DNA of 16,408 nt from an uncultured Flavobacteriales bacterium (GCA_913047525.1 CAJWUS010000016.1:1-16408), one strand, 5' to 3'. Counted from the first letter of the stretch, positions 6,757-15,633 are shown. Numbers and translations: made by a program. Notes: a model not told the origin generated them from the sequence alone.

Positions 6757-8760
6757 TTAAAATTCTAAACTATTAATCAAATCATCATTAGCAATATTTG
6801 GCATAGTAACTTTTAATTCAGGGTTCATCTCCATAGCTCTTTTAATTGCAAAATTAGCTTCTTTGTTTCTTGCCCAATTTCTTCTGGATATTCCGTTATT
6901 TACATCCCAAAATAACATGGATTTTAATCTTCTGTCAGCATCAGCACTACCGTCTAATAACATCCCAAAACCACCATTTATTACTTCACCCCAACCAACG
7001 CCACCACCATTGTGTATGGAAACCCAAGTAGCCCCTCTGAAACTATCACCAATAACATTCTGTATTGCCATATCGGCCGTGAATTGTGAGCCATCATAAA
7101 TATTGGATGTTTCTCTGTAAGGAGAGTCCGTTCCTGACACATCATGATGATCACGCCCCAAAACGACAGGAGCAGAAAGCTCACTACTAGCAATAGCATT
7201 GTTAAAAGCTTCAGCAATCTTCATTCTTCCTTCAGCATCAGCATAAAGGATTCTAGCTTGAGATCCAACAACCATTTTATTTAATCTAGCTGCTTTTATC
7301 CAATTGATGTTATCACTCATCTGTAGTTTAATTTCATCAGGTGAGCTCTGCATTATCTCTTCCAAAACTTCTGCTGCAATTCGATCAGTAGTGGCTAAGT
7401 CTTTAGGGTCGTTTGATGCACAAACCCATCTGAAAGGTCCAAAGCCATAATCAAAGCACATAGGTCCCATAATATCTTGTACATATGATGGGTATTTAAA
7501 GTCTCCATTATCTTTTAAGATATCAGCACATGCACGACTTGCCTCTAGTAAAAACGCATTTCCATAGTCAAAGAAATACATTCCTCTTTTAGTAAGTGTA
7601 TTAATTGCATTTGTATGACGAACCAAAGTTTTCTGCACTTCTTTTTTGAATTCTTCTGGATTGTTGTACATCATCTCATTTGCATTCTCATAACTCATAC
7701 CAATAGGATAGTAGCCACCAGCCCATGGGTTGTGTAATGATGTTTGATCAGAACCAATTTCAATGTGAATTTCTCGTTCAACAATTCTTTCCCATATCTC
7801 AACTATATTTCCATTATAAGCAATTGAAACAGCTTCTTTATTTTCTCTTGCTGCTATTGCTCTATCTAATAATTTATCTAAATCAGTATAAACCTCATCT
7901 ACCCAACCTTGTTCATGTCTTTTGTAAGTCGCTTGAGGATTAACTTCTGCAACTATGCAGACTCCTTTAGCAATAACACCAGCTTTAGGTTGAGCTCCAC
8001 TCATACCTCCAAGACCTGAAGTAACAAATATCTTCCCACTTAAATCTTCTGCTTTTGCATCTATCTTTCTTGCAGCATTTAGTACTGTAATTGTTGTGCC
8101 ATGTACGATTCCTTGAGATCCAATATACATAAAAGAACCAGCAGTCATTTGTCCGTATTGAGTTACGCCAAGCGCATTAAATTTTTCCCAATCATCAGGT
8201 TTGGAATAGTTAGGTATCATCATTCCATTTGTGACTACAACTCTAGGAGCATCCTTGTGTGAAGGGAATAATCCCATTGGATGACCAGAATAAAGAACCA
8301 AAGTTTGCTCATCAGTCATCTTTGCTAGGTATTGCATACATAATAAATATTGTGCCCAATTTTGAAAAACCGCACCATTTCCTCCATAAGTAATCAATTC
8401 CTCAGGATGTTGTGCAATAGCATGATCTAAATTGTTAGAGAGCATAAGTTGAATTGCTGCTGCTTGCTTGCTTTTATGAGGAAAATCCTCTAAATGTCTT
8501 GCTTTTATCTCATATTCTGGCATAAAACGATACATGTAGATTCTACTATATGTTTTTAATTCTTCTGCAAATTCAGGAGCTAATACAGAATGCATGCTTT
8601 TGGGAAAATAACGCAAAGCATTACGGATTGCCAATTTCTTTTCTTCCTTATTCAGGATATCTTTACGTTTAGGAGAATGACTAATTTTAGGATTTCTCTT
8701 TTTCTTTGGAGGAAGTTTTGATGGGATTCCTTCTAAGATATTTTTTTTAAGATTTGTCAT
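6757..8760 (-). CDS. hutU: Urocanate hydratase (urocanase), long form
   Basis: Catalyses the second step of histidine breakdown, urocanate to imidazolonepropionate, using tightly bound NAD+ in the cytoplasm. At 667 aa it is of the long type found in Bacteroidota and animals, not the roughly 555-aa form typified by Pseudomonas. Family segments: YGGNGAVFQNWAQYLL (125-140), YSGHPMGLFPS (157-167), GSQGIVHGT (214-222), TSGLGGMSGAQPKA (247-260), FDYGFGPFRWVC (436-447), GRDHHDVSGTDSP (535-547) and HNGGGVGWGEVINGG (583-597). The classical FQGLPARICW motif is replaced by VVGSQARILY (497-506), so the Cys of the short enzymes is a Leu here. The N-terminal 40 residues are Lys-rich. The 5' end overlaps the small gene upstream by 14 bp. 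No other hut genes are in the window. Confidence 0.97.
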   Translation of the reverse strand: MTNLKKNILEGIPSKLPPKKKRNPKISHSPKRKDILNKEEKKLAIRNALRYFPKSMHSVLAPEFAEELKTYSRIYMYRFMPEYEIKARHLEDFPHKSKQAAAIQLMLSNNLDHAIAQHPEELITYGGNGAVFQNWAQYLLCMQYLAKMTDEQTLVLYSGHPMGLFPSHKDAPRVVVTNGMMIPNYSKPDDWEKFNALGVTQYGQMTAGSFMYIGSQGIVHGTTITVLNAARKIDAKAEDLSGKIFVTSGLGGMSGAQPKAGVIAKGVCIVAEVNPQATYKRHEQGWVDEVYTDLDKLLDRAIAARENKEAVSIAYNGNIVEIWERIVEREIHIEIGSDQTSLHNPWAGGYYPIGMSYENANEMMYNNPEEFKKEVQKTLVRHTNAINTLTKRGMYFFDYGNAFLLEASRACADILKDNGDFKYPSYVQDIMGPMCFDYGFGPFRWVCASNDPKDLATTDRIAAEVLEEIMQSSPDEIKLQMSDNINWIKAARLNKMVVGSQARILYADAEGRMKIAEAFNNAIASSELSAPVVLGRDHHDVSGTDSPYRETSNIYDGSQFTADMAIQNVIGDSFRGATWVSIHNGGGVGWGEVINGGFGMLLDGSADADRRLKSMLFWDVNNGISRRNWARNKEANFAIKRAMEMNPELKVTMPNIANDDLINSLEF

Positions 8761-8911
8761 TTTGTTTCTTTTTATACGGACAATGTCTACAATTATTATT
8801 GCAACAATATCCTTTTTTTAAATGGTACTTTTCTGTAAAGATAATATAACCATCTGAAGAATGATAATATTCGTCTTTATCTAGTTTATCTATTTTTGAG
8901 AACTCTTTCAT
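8747..8911 (-). CDS. Small Cys-rich DUF5522-type protein
   Basis: A 54-codon ORF, too short for many ORF filters, running from ATG at 8911 to TAA at 8747 and overlapping hutU by 14 bp (translationally coupled arrangement). The protein has the DUF5522 pattern as I recall it: EYYHSSDGYIIFTEKYHLKKGYCC, split here as YYHSSDGYIIFTEKYH (residues 15-30) and LKKGYCC (31-37), followed by NNNCRHCPY (38-46). The four cysteines (36, 37, 41, 44) and His43 could bind a metal; this is inference. The intact frame, the conserved-looking motif and the position directly upstream of hutU all support a real gene. Function unknown. Confidence 0.82.
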   Translation of the reverse strand: MKEFSKIDKLDKDEYYHSSDGYIIFTEKYHLKKGYCCNNNCRHCPYKKKQNDKS

Positions 8912-8915
8912 TTTA

Positions 8916-8923
8916 CAAATATA
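8916..8923 (-). promoter_or_regulatory. Bacteroidota -7 promoter element TATATTTG
   Basis: The minus strand reads TATATTTG (TAnnTTTG), ending 4 nt before the ATG of the DUF5522-hutU unit. The surrounding DNA is A+T-rich, so chance occurrence is possible. The 96-bp divergent gap to the gene at 9008 must hold promoters for both directions. Confidence 0.38.
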
Positions 8924-9007
8924 TATTATTTAGTTTTGAAAAATTGATTGTTTACATATCTAATAATTTGATGTTTTACAGGTGTTTATTATAGGTATTT
9001 TTCAAAA

Positions 9008-9883
9008 ATGAAAATAATTAAGGTTTTAGCATGTATTTTTTTTATTTCTCATTATTGTTTCTCTCAGAATAAAACAGAGGAATATATTGAAACATATAAG
9101 GATATTGCAATCATAGAAATGAATATGTATGCTATTCCCTCTAGTATTACCTTGGCTCAAGGAATTTTAGAGTCAGGAAATGGAGAGAGTAGGTTGGCAG
9201 TAGAAGGGAATAACCATTTTGGCATTAAATGTCATGATAACTGGAATGGAGAAACTATAATTGAAGATGATGATGAAAAGGGAGAGTGTTTTAGGAAATA
9301 CGATAAAGCAGCTGATTCCTATAGAGATCATTCTTTATTTTTAGCCGAAAGAGAAAGATATGCATCTCTTTTTTCACTTAGTTCTACAAACTATAAAGCT
9401 TGGGCAAAGGGCTTAAAGAAAGCGGGATATGCTACCAATTCTAAATATCCAACACTTCTCATTGATTTAATTAAGAAGTATAATTTAAGCAGATTTGATA
9501 AGGAAGTGTCCCAGCAAAAGAATCTTTATCTTGCTCATTCCTACGGGTTTCCTTATTTAAGTGGGATAGGGGTTTACTATTTCAATAAGAAATCACTATA
9601 TGTAACAGAGGTAAATACATCATTTGTTTTTAGTAGTGCTAGTTTGAGTTTTAATTATGAGTTTTTTAATAATTTCTATATCGGAGCGAATTCTGGAATT
9701 ATTTATCAGCCAACTAAAGAAGAAAATATTATTCCAAAAATTGCTGCAGAATTAATATATAAAAAATTATCAAAAAATCAGAAGTTTGATAGTGTCCTTA
9801 TAAGAGGGGGTGTGCAGATGCCTTTAGAAAAAATAGACTATAAATTTATCCCTTATTTAAGACTGACTTATTTTTTAAAGTAA
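9008..9883 (+). CDS. Exported GH73 glucosaminidase with beta-rich C-terminal domain
   Basis: A 291-aa protein with a signal peptide at 1-19 (ending CFS). Residues about 25-165 form a GH73 (FlgJ-type) N-acetylglucosaminidase domain that cleaves peptidoglycan glycan strands. Landmarks are SSITLAQGILESGNGESRLA (45-64) with predicted catalytic Glu55, NNHFGIKC (68-75), FRKYDKAADSYRDHS (95-109) and the closing YPTLLIDLIKKYNL (147-160). Many Bacteroidota relatives end in LysM repeats. Here residues about 170-291 instead alternate polar and aromatic residues in short strands and end in IPYLRLTYFLK, resembling part of an outer-membrane beta-barrel. The start ATG is preceded by the near-consensus TATTTTTC (8996-9003). 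Its stop codon abuts the stop of the convergent neighbour with no spacer. Confidence 0.88.
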   Translation: MKIIKVLACIFFISHYCFSQNKTEEYIETYKDIAIIEMNMYAIPSSITLAQGILESGNGESRLAVEGNNHFGIKCHDNWNGETIIEDDDEKGECFRKYDKAADSYRDHSLFLAERERYASLFSLSSTNYKAWAKGLKKAGYATNSKYPTLLIDLIKKYNLSRFDKEVSQQKNLYLAHSYGFPYLSGIGVYYFNKKSLYVTEVNTSFVFSSASLSFNYEFFNNFYIGANSGIIYQPTKEENIIPKIAAELIYKKLSKNQKFDSVLIRGGVQMPLEKIDYKFIPYLRLTYFLK

Positions 9884-12520
9884 CTACTCAACTTCAAAAT
9901 TATAAAGGAAAGCATCACGACTGATAATTATATTTGTTTTTCCATCCTTATCCAAATCACAAACTGAAGTGAATCTATCTGTTTCAATAGGGGTTCCTTC
10001 CATAATTTCTCCATCTTTCCAAAGATAAATCTCTTTTGATGTAATCAATACAATTATATTTTTAAAAGTGGTGATCTCTTGAATAGTATTATTTAATTCA
10101 AAAGAGTGTAAAAGGTCGAATTTTTCATCTACAACAAATATTGTTTTGTCAGAAGAATAGATAAATTTATTATCATAAAGCAGAAATTTAGAATTTGCAT
10201 TAAGATTAGTAACTGGTATTTTGGTGGCATTGCCATCTAATTTTCCTCTCCATAATTTCCCCTCATTAGTAATGCCATAAATCATACCGTTTTTGTCTAC
10301 TTGTAATGACTGTTTGTTAAATTCAGGAATGTTATTATAACTAACTCTTTCTTTTCCGTCTCTAGCTAAAAGTGAAAGATTCTTATCCTTTGCAGGATAT
10401 AAAATATAATCTTTACTACCAACTACGAAATGCTGTGCATTTTCAGTAATTGTTGAGTTTTTCTCTTTAAAGTTCCAGCCATTAATTTCATGTCCTTTTT
10501 TATCGAAATTATATAGCTTTCCATCTTCTGCAGCAATTAGAATCCTGTAGTTTCTATTATTATTATAATCAAAAGTAGCATGTCCGTTTGTTGCATTTGA
10601 AGGTAATTTTTTTGGAAAATTTTCTACTATTCTTCCTAATCTATCAAATATGTACAACTTACTTTTTGTATTGAAAAGTATCTGTAACTTCTTGTTTTTA
10701 TAAAAATCAATCTGAGAAACTTCTCCAAGAATTCTTTCTTGAATTTTTTCTTCCCAAAGTTTTTCGCCATTTGTTGAGAAAAGATAGATTTTATTGTTTT
10801 TATCTTGCACAAAAACTTGCTCTTTTTTCGTTATGTAATTGTAGATAATTTGAGGTTTTATTGCAAAAGTTGTGTCCAATTGTCCATACCATTCTTGTTT
10901 TAATTCTTCTTTAAAGTCCTTATCGTAAAACAAAATGATATTATTTAAAAAAAGAGTCGAACCTGCATTCATTTGGAATGCAAAAGCCGTGAATTTTTGT
11001 AGAGAATCTTTATTAATAGTAAATAAATCCTCCCATTTTTTATTTAATGTATTGCTTAATAAATCAGCCGATTTACCAGGATTGATGTAAAAGAAAAGGT
11101 TAGCTCTACTTGCTATTTGCTGCTGGAATTTCTTAAAATGTTTGCTACTACTTAGGGTATTTTTACTGCTATAATTATCAATCATATATTCTAGTGCGGC
11201 ACTACTATTACCGAAAATTAGATAGTCTTCAATTGCTACAAAATAGGAGTTATCCGAAACTGAAAAAATATCACCAAATAAGAAAGGAATTAGTTTAGGT
11301 TCAGCAATATTAAAAATACTCAAACCATCATATTCCGATTTTAGATTTGTGTTAACCAATCCACTCAAAAAAATGGATGATTGCTGTATATCTGTAACTT
11401 TAATAAACGAATAACTCTGCTCAGAATCATCTTTAGTTGTTGATTCAATTTTAAAAACCCCAATCTCATTGTCTACATATTTCAAAAATTCATTTATTTC
11501 AAAATTATAATTTTCTTCATGGTATTTTTTTTTCTTTTCCCATGGGTAAAAGGCATTATGTCTTTGCAAGAAGGTATTTTTTTTATCAGCAAAAAGTTTG
11601 GCATTACTAATGCAAAGTTCAAATACAAAGGAAGTATTGTGTGGCAGAATTTCATAAACATTATGACTGCTTGATTTTTGATTTTTTAAAGCAGTTAGAA
11701 ATATGTCGCTTCCAGAACCGACATCTGATAGACCATTGGCAAAAAAGGAATTATTTTTTATAAATATATCGGTTGCTGCCCAAGAAGAAAAGTGATTCAG
11801 GAAAATACTTTTATTTTGTTTTCCATGACTGTAAATAGTAGATAAATCAAGTAGATTATTAAAATTATAATACAAATTAGCAATGGCATTATTATTTACG
11901 GTATTCTGTACTTTTATAAAAGCAGAATTACTTAAAAGGTTGCTTTTTGCTCCAAATTGCCTGATGGCATCTTGCACTAATATTTTTGAGGAACTTCCGA
12001 AAAACATCCCTTCTTTTTCAGCTATAAAGTATTTTTTCGTTTTTCTATTTAATTCGTAAATGTTTTCATTCTCGTAACTGAGAGTCTCAATTTCTTCTTT
12101 TTTTATTTGTAAGATATTTACCATAAAATCTTTTAAATTTATGCTTTTACTAGGAGTAGTTGAAAATAGAATAGCGGCATCATTATAACTGGATTTGTGC
12201 GTGGAGAACAAGACTGTGTTGATTTTTGTTTTTTTGGATTGATTAATTATTAGAATTAAAGAGTCCAAATAATAAATATCGCTTTGTAAACTTTTTCCAT
12301 ATTTCGATAAAATACACTTCCCCCAAATTTCAGATTCATTTAGTTTTTTACTAAAATCATTCATATCATTCACTTGCAAAATAATAGAAGCGTTAGTTGG
12401 GATCAGCACAAAAGGATAGATGCTTTTATCTGATAATTGTTTGTAGTTTTTGTGTCCAAAAAAGAAAATAAAACTTACTAAAAGTAGTAAAATTAAGATT
12501 TTAAGATATTGGCTTTTCAT
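9884..12520 (-). CDS. Membrane-anchored protein: duplicated N-terminal domain plus beta-propeller-like tail
   Basis: 878 aa; I do not recognise a named family (weak resemblance to DUF3352). One hydrophobic segment at 6-22 would anchor it in the inner membrane with the rest outside. The first 550 residues hold two copies of one domain. Copy 1 starts near FVLIPTNASIILQV (37-50) and copy 2 near YEILPHNTSFVFEL (289-302). The match is clearest at KYFIAEKEGMFFGSSSKIL (163-181) against SYFVAIEDYLIFGNSSAAL (425-443), each followed by a Leu-Ser-x-Ser segment and a YYNF/FYIN strand. Residues about 555-878 carry repeated short strands ending in aromatic-Asp/Ser-x-x-Gly turns (IYLFSTNGEKLWE, LYIFDRLGR, LYNFDKKGHEING), typical of PQQ-like beta-propellers. 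The ATG overlaps the rnhB stop by 1 nt (TAATG), so translation is probably coupled. Role unknown. Confidence 0.8.
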   Translation of the reverse strand: MKSQYLKILILLLLVSFIFFFGHKNYKQLSDKSIYPFVLIPTNASIILQVNDMNDFSKKLNESEIWGKCILSKYGKSLQSDIYYLDSLILIINQSKKTKINTVLFSTHKSSYNDAAILFSTTPSKSINLKDFMVNILQIKKEEIETLSYENENIYELNRKTKKYFIAEKEGMFFGSSSKILVQDAIRQFGAKSNLLSNSAFIKVQNTVNNNAIANLYYNFNNLLDLSTIYSHGKQNKSIFLNHFSSWAATDIFIKNNSFFANGLSDVGSGSDIFLTALKNQKSSSHNVYEILPHNTSFVFELCISNAKLFADKKNTFLQRHNAFYPWEKKKKYHEENYNFEINEFLKYVDNEIGVFKIESTTKDDSEQSYSFIKVTDIQQSSIFLSGLVNTNLKSEYDGLSIFNIAEPKLIPFLFGDIFSVSDNSYFVAIEDYLIFGNSSAALEYMIDNYSSKNTLSSSKHFKKFQQQIASRANLFFYINPGKSADLLSNTLNKKWEDLFTINKDSLQKFTAFAFQMNAGSTLFLNNIILFYDKDFKEELKQEWYGQLDTTFAIKPQIIYNYITKKEQVFVQDKNNKIYLFSTNGEKLWEEKIQERILGEVSQIDFYKNKKLQILFNTKSKLYIFDRLGRIVENFPKKLPSNATNGHATFDYNNNRNYRILIAAEDGKLYNFDKKGHEINGWNFKEKNSTITENAQHFVVGSKDYILYPAKDKNLSLLARDGKERVSYNNIPEFNKQSLQVDKNGMIYGITNEGKLWRGKLDGNATKIPVTNLNANSKFLLYDNKFIYSSDKTIFVVDEKFDLLHSFELNNTIQEITTFKNIIVLITSKEIYLWKDGEIMEGTPIETDRFTSVCDLDKDGKTNIIISRDAFLYNFEVE

Positions 12521-13116
12521 TAAAGGTTTAGTTTGAGATGCAAAGGTAAAAGTTTAAAGCTCTTTCTGTGGTATTTTGTGATGCCATAATTAACAATAGT
12601 TTTTCGGTGAATTTTTGTTGGATATCCTTTGTTGTTTTTCCAGTCAAATTGGGGAAATTCTAAATGTAATTTTTGCATTAGTTTATCTCTGTAAGTTTTG
12701 GCTAATACGGATGCTGCCGCAATGCAAGCGTATTTTGCATCTCCTTTTATTATGCATTTGTGTGGGATATCTTTGAACGTATGAAATCTGTTTCCGTCAA
12801 TTAGAAGTAATTCTGGTTTTATTTTTAGTTTTTCTATGGCCTTATGCATAGCTTTTATAGATGCATTTAAGATATTTATTTTATCAATTTCCTGATTCCA
12901 AATCACTCCAATTCCACAAACAACTGCTTCTTCTTTTATCACTTTCTCTAATAAATCCCTGTTTTTTTTACTCAATTGCTTGGAGTCATTCAAAAGAGGA
13001 TGCTTAAAGTTTTTTGACAAAATAACAGAGGCCGCAACAACAGGCCCAGCCAAACAGCCTCTTCCTGCTTCATCACATCCGGCTTCTATTTTATTGCTAG
13101 AACTATTTTTTAACAT
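12520..13116 (-). CDS. rnhB: Ribonuclease HII
   Basis: Removes RNA primers and single ribonucleotides embedded in DNA. With the start chosen here it is 198 aa. Signatures are [16 protein letters not shown] at 11-26 (catalytic Asp15, Glu16), LLLIDGNR with Asp107, [12 protein letters not shown] at 133-144 (Asp144), and [11 protein letters not shown] at 164-174. All four catalytic acids are present. I chose the ATG at 13116, giving [13 protein letters not shown], because it overlaps the upstream glycosyltransferase by only 7 bp (ATGTTAA). An in-frame ATG at 13143 would add 9 residues and increase the overlap to 34 bp. It is followed directly by the 878-aa membrane protein. Confidence 0.95.
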   Translation of the reverse strand: MLKNSSSNKIEAGCDEAGRGCLAGPVVAASVILSKNFKHPLLNDSKQLSKKNRDLLEKVIKEEAVVCGIGVIWNQEIDKINILNASIKAMHKAIEKLKIKPELLLIDGNRFHTFKDIPHKCIIKGDAKYACIAAASVLAKTYRDKLMQKLHLEFPQFDWKNNKGYPTKIHRKTIVNYGITKYHRKSFKLLPLHLKLNL

Positions 13117-14237
13117 GGAAGGTTTTGCTCTAAAATTTTCCAAACTTCATTTGCTGCTTTATACCAACAAAATTTGTTTTTTCTAATTTTACAATTTTCG
13201 ATTAGTTCTTCTCTTTTTTCTTTATTTGTATACATTTCTGACATGGCACCAGCAATACTATTTACATTATTAGGATTGGCATAAATAGCAGTATTCCCTG
13301 CAATTTCAGGAAGACAAGAAGTGTTAGAAGTAATAATTGGCCTGTGGCAAAACATGGCCTCAACAAGTGGTATGCCAAAGCCTTCAAAATGTGGGACAAA
13401 AGTAAGGGCGAGAGCAGATGCTGCAATCTGACTTAATTCCTCTATTTCTTTTCTGCCTAGAAAAAGAATATGCTCTTTGTGTTGTAGTTGTTTAAATACT
13501 TGCTTAGTTTCATCATTTCTCCACATGGGTTCACCAATTATAAGCAGTTTGCAATCGGATGTTGTTTGTTCACAAAACTGATTAAAACCCCTCATTAAGT
13601 TGATAATGTTTTTCCTAGGGTGCAATGAGCCAACAAAGTAGAAATAATCTTTGCCATTTGCGTATTTGTCTTTCACCTCTTGTTTTTCTTTTTCTTCTAG
13701 GGGTTTATATATTCTGTTAGCACCATTATAAATTGTTTTTACTTTTGAATTATCCACGCCATACTTATTTTCAATATCCTTTTTTGAAGCATCAGAAACG
13801 GTAATGATTGTATTTGCTTTATGGGCAAATTTTGGCATAAAATATTGGTAGTATCTTCTTGTTAAAAAAGGTAATTGATCTGGGAAATACTCAAAGTTCA
13901 AATCATGTATCGTTAGTACAGTTTTAACATCTGTTTTTAAGGACAAATACCCATCTGGCGAAAAGAATAAATCGATATTATTTTTGCGTAAAAATTTGGA
14001 AACTGAAAATTCAAACCAAAAGTGCCAAAGCAAAGGATGCCGAGCCGGTGGAGCCAAAATAATTGGTTTTACATTTTTTGCAAAAACAAAATCGGAGCTA
14101 AATGGTCGGTCAAACAGAAAATAAAAATCGTGTTCGGGGTGTTGGTTGCTTATACGCTTTACAATCTCGTAGGTATACCAACCAATTCCTTCTAATTTGT
14201 CTTTAAGAAGTAGGCGTGTGTTAATTGCGATTTTCAT
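13110..14237 (-). CDS. Glycosyltransferase family 4 (GT4) protein
   Basis: A 375-aa retaining GT-B glycosyltransferase that would transfer a sugar from a nucleotide donor to a growing glycan at the cytoplasmic membrane face. The N-terminus [22 protein letters not shown] is typical of GT4 enzymes. The donor domain has [10 protein letters not shown] (201-210, Arg208/Lys209 phosphate contacts) and the E-x7-E motif EGFGIPLVE (Glu285, Glu293), then [10 protein letters not shown] chose the ATG at 14237 because it gives the normal N-terminus. An ATG at 14297 adds 20 unrelated residues and would overlap the divergent flippase gene. It is first in a tightly overlapping set with rnhB, while the divergent flippase suggests a role in the polysaccharide locus. 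The sugar is not predictable. Confidence 0.92.
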   Translation of the reverse strand: MKIAINTRLLLKDKLEGIGWYTYEIVKRISNQHPEHDFYFLFDRPFSSDFVFAKNVKPIILAPPARHPLLWHFWFEFSVSKFLRKNNIDLFFSPDGYLSLKTDVKTVLTIHDLNFEYFPDQLPFLTRRYYQYFMPKFAHKANTIITVSDASKKDIENKYGVDNSKVKTIYNGANRIYKPLEEKEKQEVKDKYANGKDYFYFVGSLHPRKNIINLMRGFNQFCEQTTSDCKLLIIGEPMWRNDETKQVFKQLQHKEHILFLGRKEIEELSQIAASALALTFVPHFEGFGIPLVEAMFCHRPIITSNTSCLPEIAGNTAIYANPNNVNSIAGAMSEMYTNKEKREELIENCKIRKNKFCWYKAANEVWKILEQNLPC

Positions 14238-14244
14238 AGGCAAT

Positions 14245-14260
14245 AAAAATATATATTTTT
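14245..14260. promoter_or_regulatory. 16-bp perfect A/T palindrome in a divergent promoter gap
   Basis: AAAAATATATATTTTT is a perfect palindrome filling most of the 27-bp gap between the divergent GT4 and flippase genes. It may be a regulator-binding or nucleation site shared by both directions, or simply A+T-rich promoter DNA. The flippase-side half contains TATTTTTC (14254-14261), one base off the -7 consensus and identical to the octamer before the gene at 9008. Confidence 0.3.
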
Positions 14261-14264
14261 CATT

Positions 14265-15617
14265 ATGATTGTTGTAGATTTGCCACTCACTTATCACAAA
14301 CGCAATTTGAAAGAGAAAATATATAGATTATTACTATTAATTCCAAAATCTGAACTTTTTAGTAAAGGAAGTACTGCTCTAGTTTTTAAGGTAGGAGGGA
14401 TGCTTTCTATTTACTTCTTCCACTTTTTATTGGCAAAATTTGCTGGCGCTGAGGCAAATGGTATTTTTTCCACTTTTTTCACATTGCTTAGTATAATTGC
14501 TGTTGTTTCTATTTTGGGTTTAGATACTTTTCTTTTGAAAGAACTTGCTTATTTTAATTCTAAACAGCAATGGGGCTGTTTGAGAAATACCTATAAAAAA
14601 GCAATAAGTATTGTGCTGACTATTAGTATTTCCCTTTCTATTTTGTTGTATATTCTTTTTACAAATGGATGTCTCGATTTTTACAAGCAATCAGATATTG
14701 TTTATTATCTGATTTTTGCCATTATTCCTTTTTCTGTTTTGCATATAAATGCTGAGGCATTTAGGGCAATTAAAAATATAAAGTTATTTTCCTTTTTCAA
14801 GAATTTCTCTATTTTTGGATTGGCAGCAATTTTACTAATAATTGCTAATGGATCGGAACTAAATATTGGGGTTTCAGCATTTACCATTAGTGTGATTAGT
14901 TTATCGGTTTTAAGTATCTTTTTATGGTTTAGAATTGCTAATAAACTACATGCTCCTATTGGGGAAAACGTTTCTGTTCTGGTAATAATGAAAGAGTCCT
15001 TTCCAATGTTTTTGTCTGGCTCGCTTTTCTTACTTATGAGTTGGGTGGATATATTAATGTTAGGCCATTTTAATTCTCAAACTGATGTAGGGGTTTATAC
15101 TATTGCTTTAAAATTAGCAGCACTATGTACTCTTATTTTATTTGCTGCTAACACTATCCTAGGACCTAAAATATCAGAGTTGTACTATAATAATCAGATG
15201 CAGAGATTAACAAAAACTGTACAAAATACTGCTAAATATACTTTTTTGCTTAGTCTTCCTATTTTTGGAGTAATTCTATTTTTTCCTGACCTTTTATTAG
15301 CACTTTTTGGTAGTGAGTTTAATAATAAATTAGCCATAGAAACGTTAATTATATTGTCAATTGGGCAAATGACAAATGTATTTTTTGGGACTGTTATTTA
15401 TATCCTTGATATGACTGGTAAGCAGAATGTGTCAAAAAACATCTTGTTATTTACTGCATTTGTCAATATAGCGTTTAATTGGTATTTAATCCCAATTTAT
15501 GGTATAAAAGGAGCTGCAATAGCAACTGCTATTTCTATTTTTTGTTGGACTATTTTAGGGGCAATCTATGTTAAAAAACACCTAAACTTTTATGCTTTTC
15601 CAATATTTAAGAATTAA
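14265..15617 (+). CDS. Polysaccharide flippase, Wzx/MATE-like
   Basis: A 450-aa integral membrane protein with about 12-14 hydrophobic helices, of the oligosaccharide flippase superfamily, which moves lipid-linked repeat units across the inner membrane. Family-like features are SELFSKGSTALVFKVGGML (29-47) with LLAKFAGAEANGIFS following, the internal LFLLMSWVDILMLGHF segment, and a C-terminal repeat of membrane helices with IPIYGIKGAAIATAIS near the end. The only ATG before residue 46 is at 14265. A TTG at 14307 lies closer to the usual family N-terminus and is preceded by TAGATTTG at 14275-14282, so the true start could be 14 codons downstream. It is divergent from the GT4 gene and followed 44 bp later by the Wzz-type gene. 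Confidence 0.9.
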   Translation: MIVVDLPLTYHKRNLKEKIYRLLLLIPKSELFSKGSTALVFKVGGMLSIYFFHFLLAKFAGAEANGIFSTFFTLLSIIAVVSILGLDTFLLKELAYFNSKQQWGCLRNTYKKAISIVLTISISLSILLYILFTNGCLDFYKQSDIVYYLIFAIIPFSVLHINAEAFRAIKNIKLFSFFKNFSIFGLAAILLIIANGSELNIGVSAFTISVISLSVLSIFLWFRIANKLHAPIGENVSVLVIMKESFPMFLSGSLFLLMSWVDILMLGHFNSQTDVGVYTIALKLAALCTLILFAANTILGPKISELYYNNQMQRLTKTVQNTAKYTFLLSLPIFGVILFFPDLLLALFGSEFNNKLAIETLIILSIGQMTNVFFGTVIYILDMTGKQNVSKNILLFTAFVNIAFNWYLIPIYGIKGAAIATAISIFCWTILGAIYVKKHLNFYAFPIFKN

Positions 15618-15633
15618 AGATACAATAAAGATG

